Source: an uncultured Erysipelotrichaceae bacterium (GTDB taxonomy: Bacteria; Bacillota_I; Bacilli_A; Erysipelotrichales; Erysipelotrichaceae). Taken from it: 22,388 bases of DNA. Numbering within the stretch: the stretch's first letter is position 1; each line of letters starts with the position of its first letter. The notes below the pieces were generated by a model. The model was not told the DNA's origin and did no database searches. It worked only from the letters and a program-made list of their open reading frames with translations. Shown here one piece after another: positions 22,010 to 22,388 of this stretch. The stretch covers positions 1-22,388 of the forward strand of contig CAKUTY010000009.1 of the NCBI GenBank assembly GCA_934692455.1, read 5' to 3'. Both the position numbers and the translations under genes were made by a program.

Positions 22010-22388
22010 CTATCTTAATTCTTCAATATGATAGATATAATCTAGAGAACTAAGGGCTTCAATTATTTCTTTATGAGACTTATATCTTTGTAGGGTTTCT
22101 GAGAATATGGTAAATGTAATAGTATAAACACTTAAGCCCGAGCCAACATAAGCTTGATTGGCTTCTATATCATCAATTCTAAGTCCTAATTTTCTACTAA
22201 CAGTAACAAAGTCTCTAAGATAGTTACTGTTTTTTAGTTCTAGATGAATTTCAAAGTGGTTAGAACGATTGTTTAAATAGACTTCAATAGTAGAGAACCA
22301 AGTAAGAATACATAAGAATAATAAGTAAACAACAATGCTTATAGTATATTGGCCACTGCCTACAATAAAGCCTAAGAATGAACAAAAC
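22010..22388 (-). CDS. MgtC/SapB-family membrane protein, C-terminal part (5' end outside window)
   Basis: On the - strand one frame is open from the window edge to a TAG at 22010-22012, about 125 residues. It begins in membrane segments (FCSFLGFIVGSGQYTISIVV and VVYLLFLCILTWF), then a soluble domain of about 90 residues (FEIHLELKNSNYLRDF, LGLRIDDIEANQAY, YTITFTIFSETLQRY, SLDYIYHIEEL) with an ACT-like beta-alpha-beta pattern. Hydrophobic end plus ACT-like tail fits the MgtC/SapB family. The diagnostic N-terminal half is outside the window, so the call is tentative. Confidence 0.5.
   Translation of the reverse strand, partial: FCSFLGFIVGSGQYTISIVVYLLFLCILTWFSTIEVYLNNRSNHFEIHLELKNSNYLRDFVTVSRKLGLRIDDIEANQAYVGSGLSVYTITFTIFSETLQRYKSHKEIIEALSSLDYIYHIEELR

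Noticed and set aside
1..22388. CRISPR array, tRNA or rRNA genes, prophage structural genes
   Set aside because: No regularly spaced direct repeats, no cloverleaf-like or rRNA-like sequence and no phage proteins were seen.

Overview
The window is about 22.4 kb of AT-rich DNA that uses the standard bacterial code (TGA is a stop, TGG encodes Trp). Gene content and order (ftsA-ftsZ, corC-like, rsmE, mtaB, rpsU, phoH, rdgB, trmL) point to a low-GC Gram-positive. The AT bias, the simple division cluster and the lipoprotein set suggest a gut Erysipelotrichia-type bacterium; that placement is inference, not a database match.

Layout. 1-7341 is a tightly packed housekeeping run on the + strand: the end of ftsA, ftsZ, a PHP phosphoesterase, a CorC/HlyC-type CBS protein, rsmE, mtaB, a MurE-like protein with a degraded ATP site, and rpsU with its own promoter and terminator. 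15765-20280 is housekeeping again: phoH, a convergent diacylglycerol-kinase-family gene, then divergently rdgB, a Lit-type lipoprotein transacylase, trmL, an unknown anchored protein and a YfcE-type phosphodiesterase. 20322-21989 is a lipoprotein serpin with an SH3 tail, split by an in-frame stop. A partial MgtC-like membrane gene lies on the - strand at the right edge.

Between rpsU and phoH (about 7342-15760) sits an accessory island. It opens with a small cysteine-rich exported peptide co-transcribed with an HTH-TPR regulator, an arrangement like RRNPP-type peptide sensing. A 12-base word followed by a dyad occurs before the peptide gene and again after the regulator. Then come beta-rich secreted proteins, two of them each followed by a small two-helix membrane protein (bacteriocin/immunity-like in layout only). 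Two tiny ORFs before exported-protein genes share the peptide ARYKNGD with only synonymous changes in those codons. The island also holds a frame-shifted IS110-family transposase with a structured leader (possible bridge RNA), terminal inverted repeats of another element, decayed ORFs, and two paralogous surface proteins, one membrane-anchored and one a lipoprotein.

The best candidates for something undescribed are: the peptide/regulator/operator/sORF module with its secreted protein cassettes; the MurE-like pseudoenzyme inside a tRNA/rRNA modification operon; and a set of five genes whose -10 hexamer ends 6-7 nt before ATG with no Shine-Dalgarno, suggesting leaderless transcripts.
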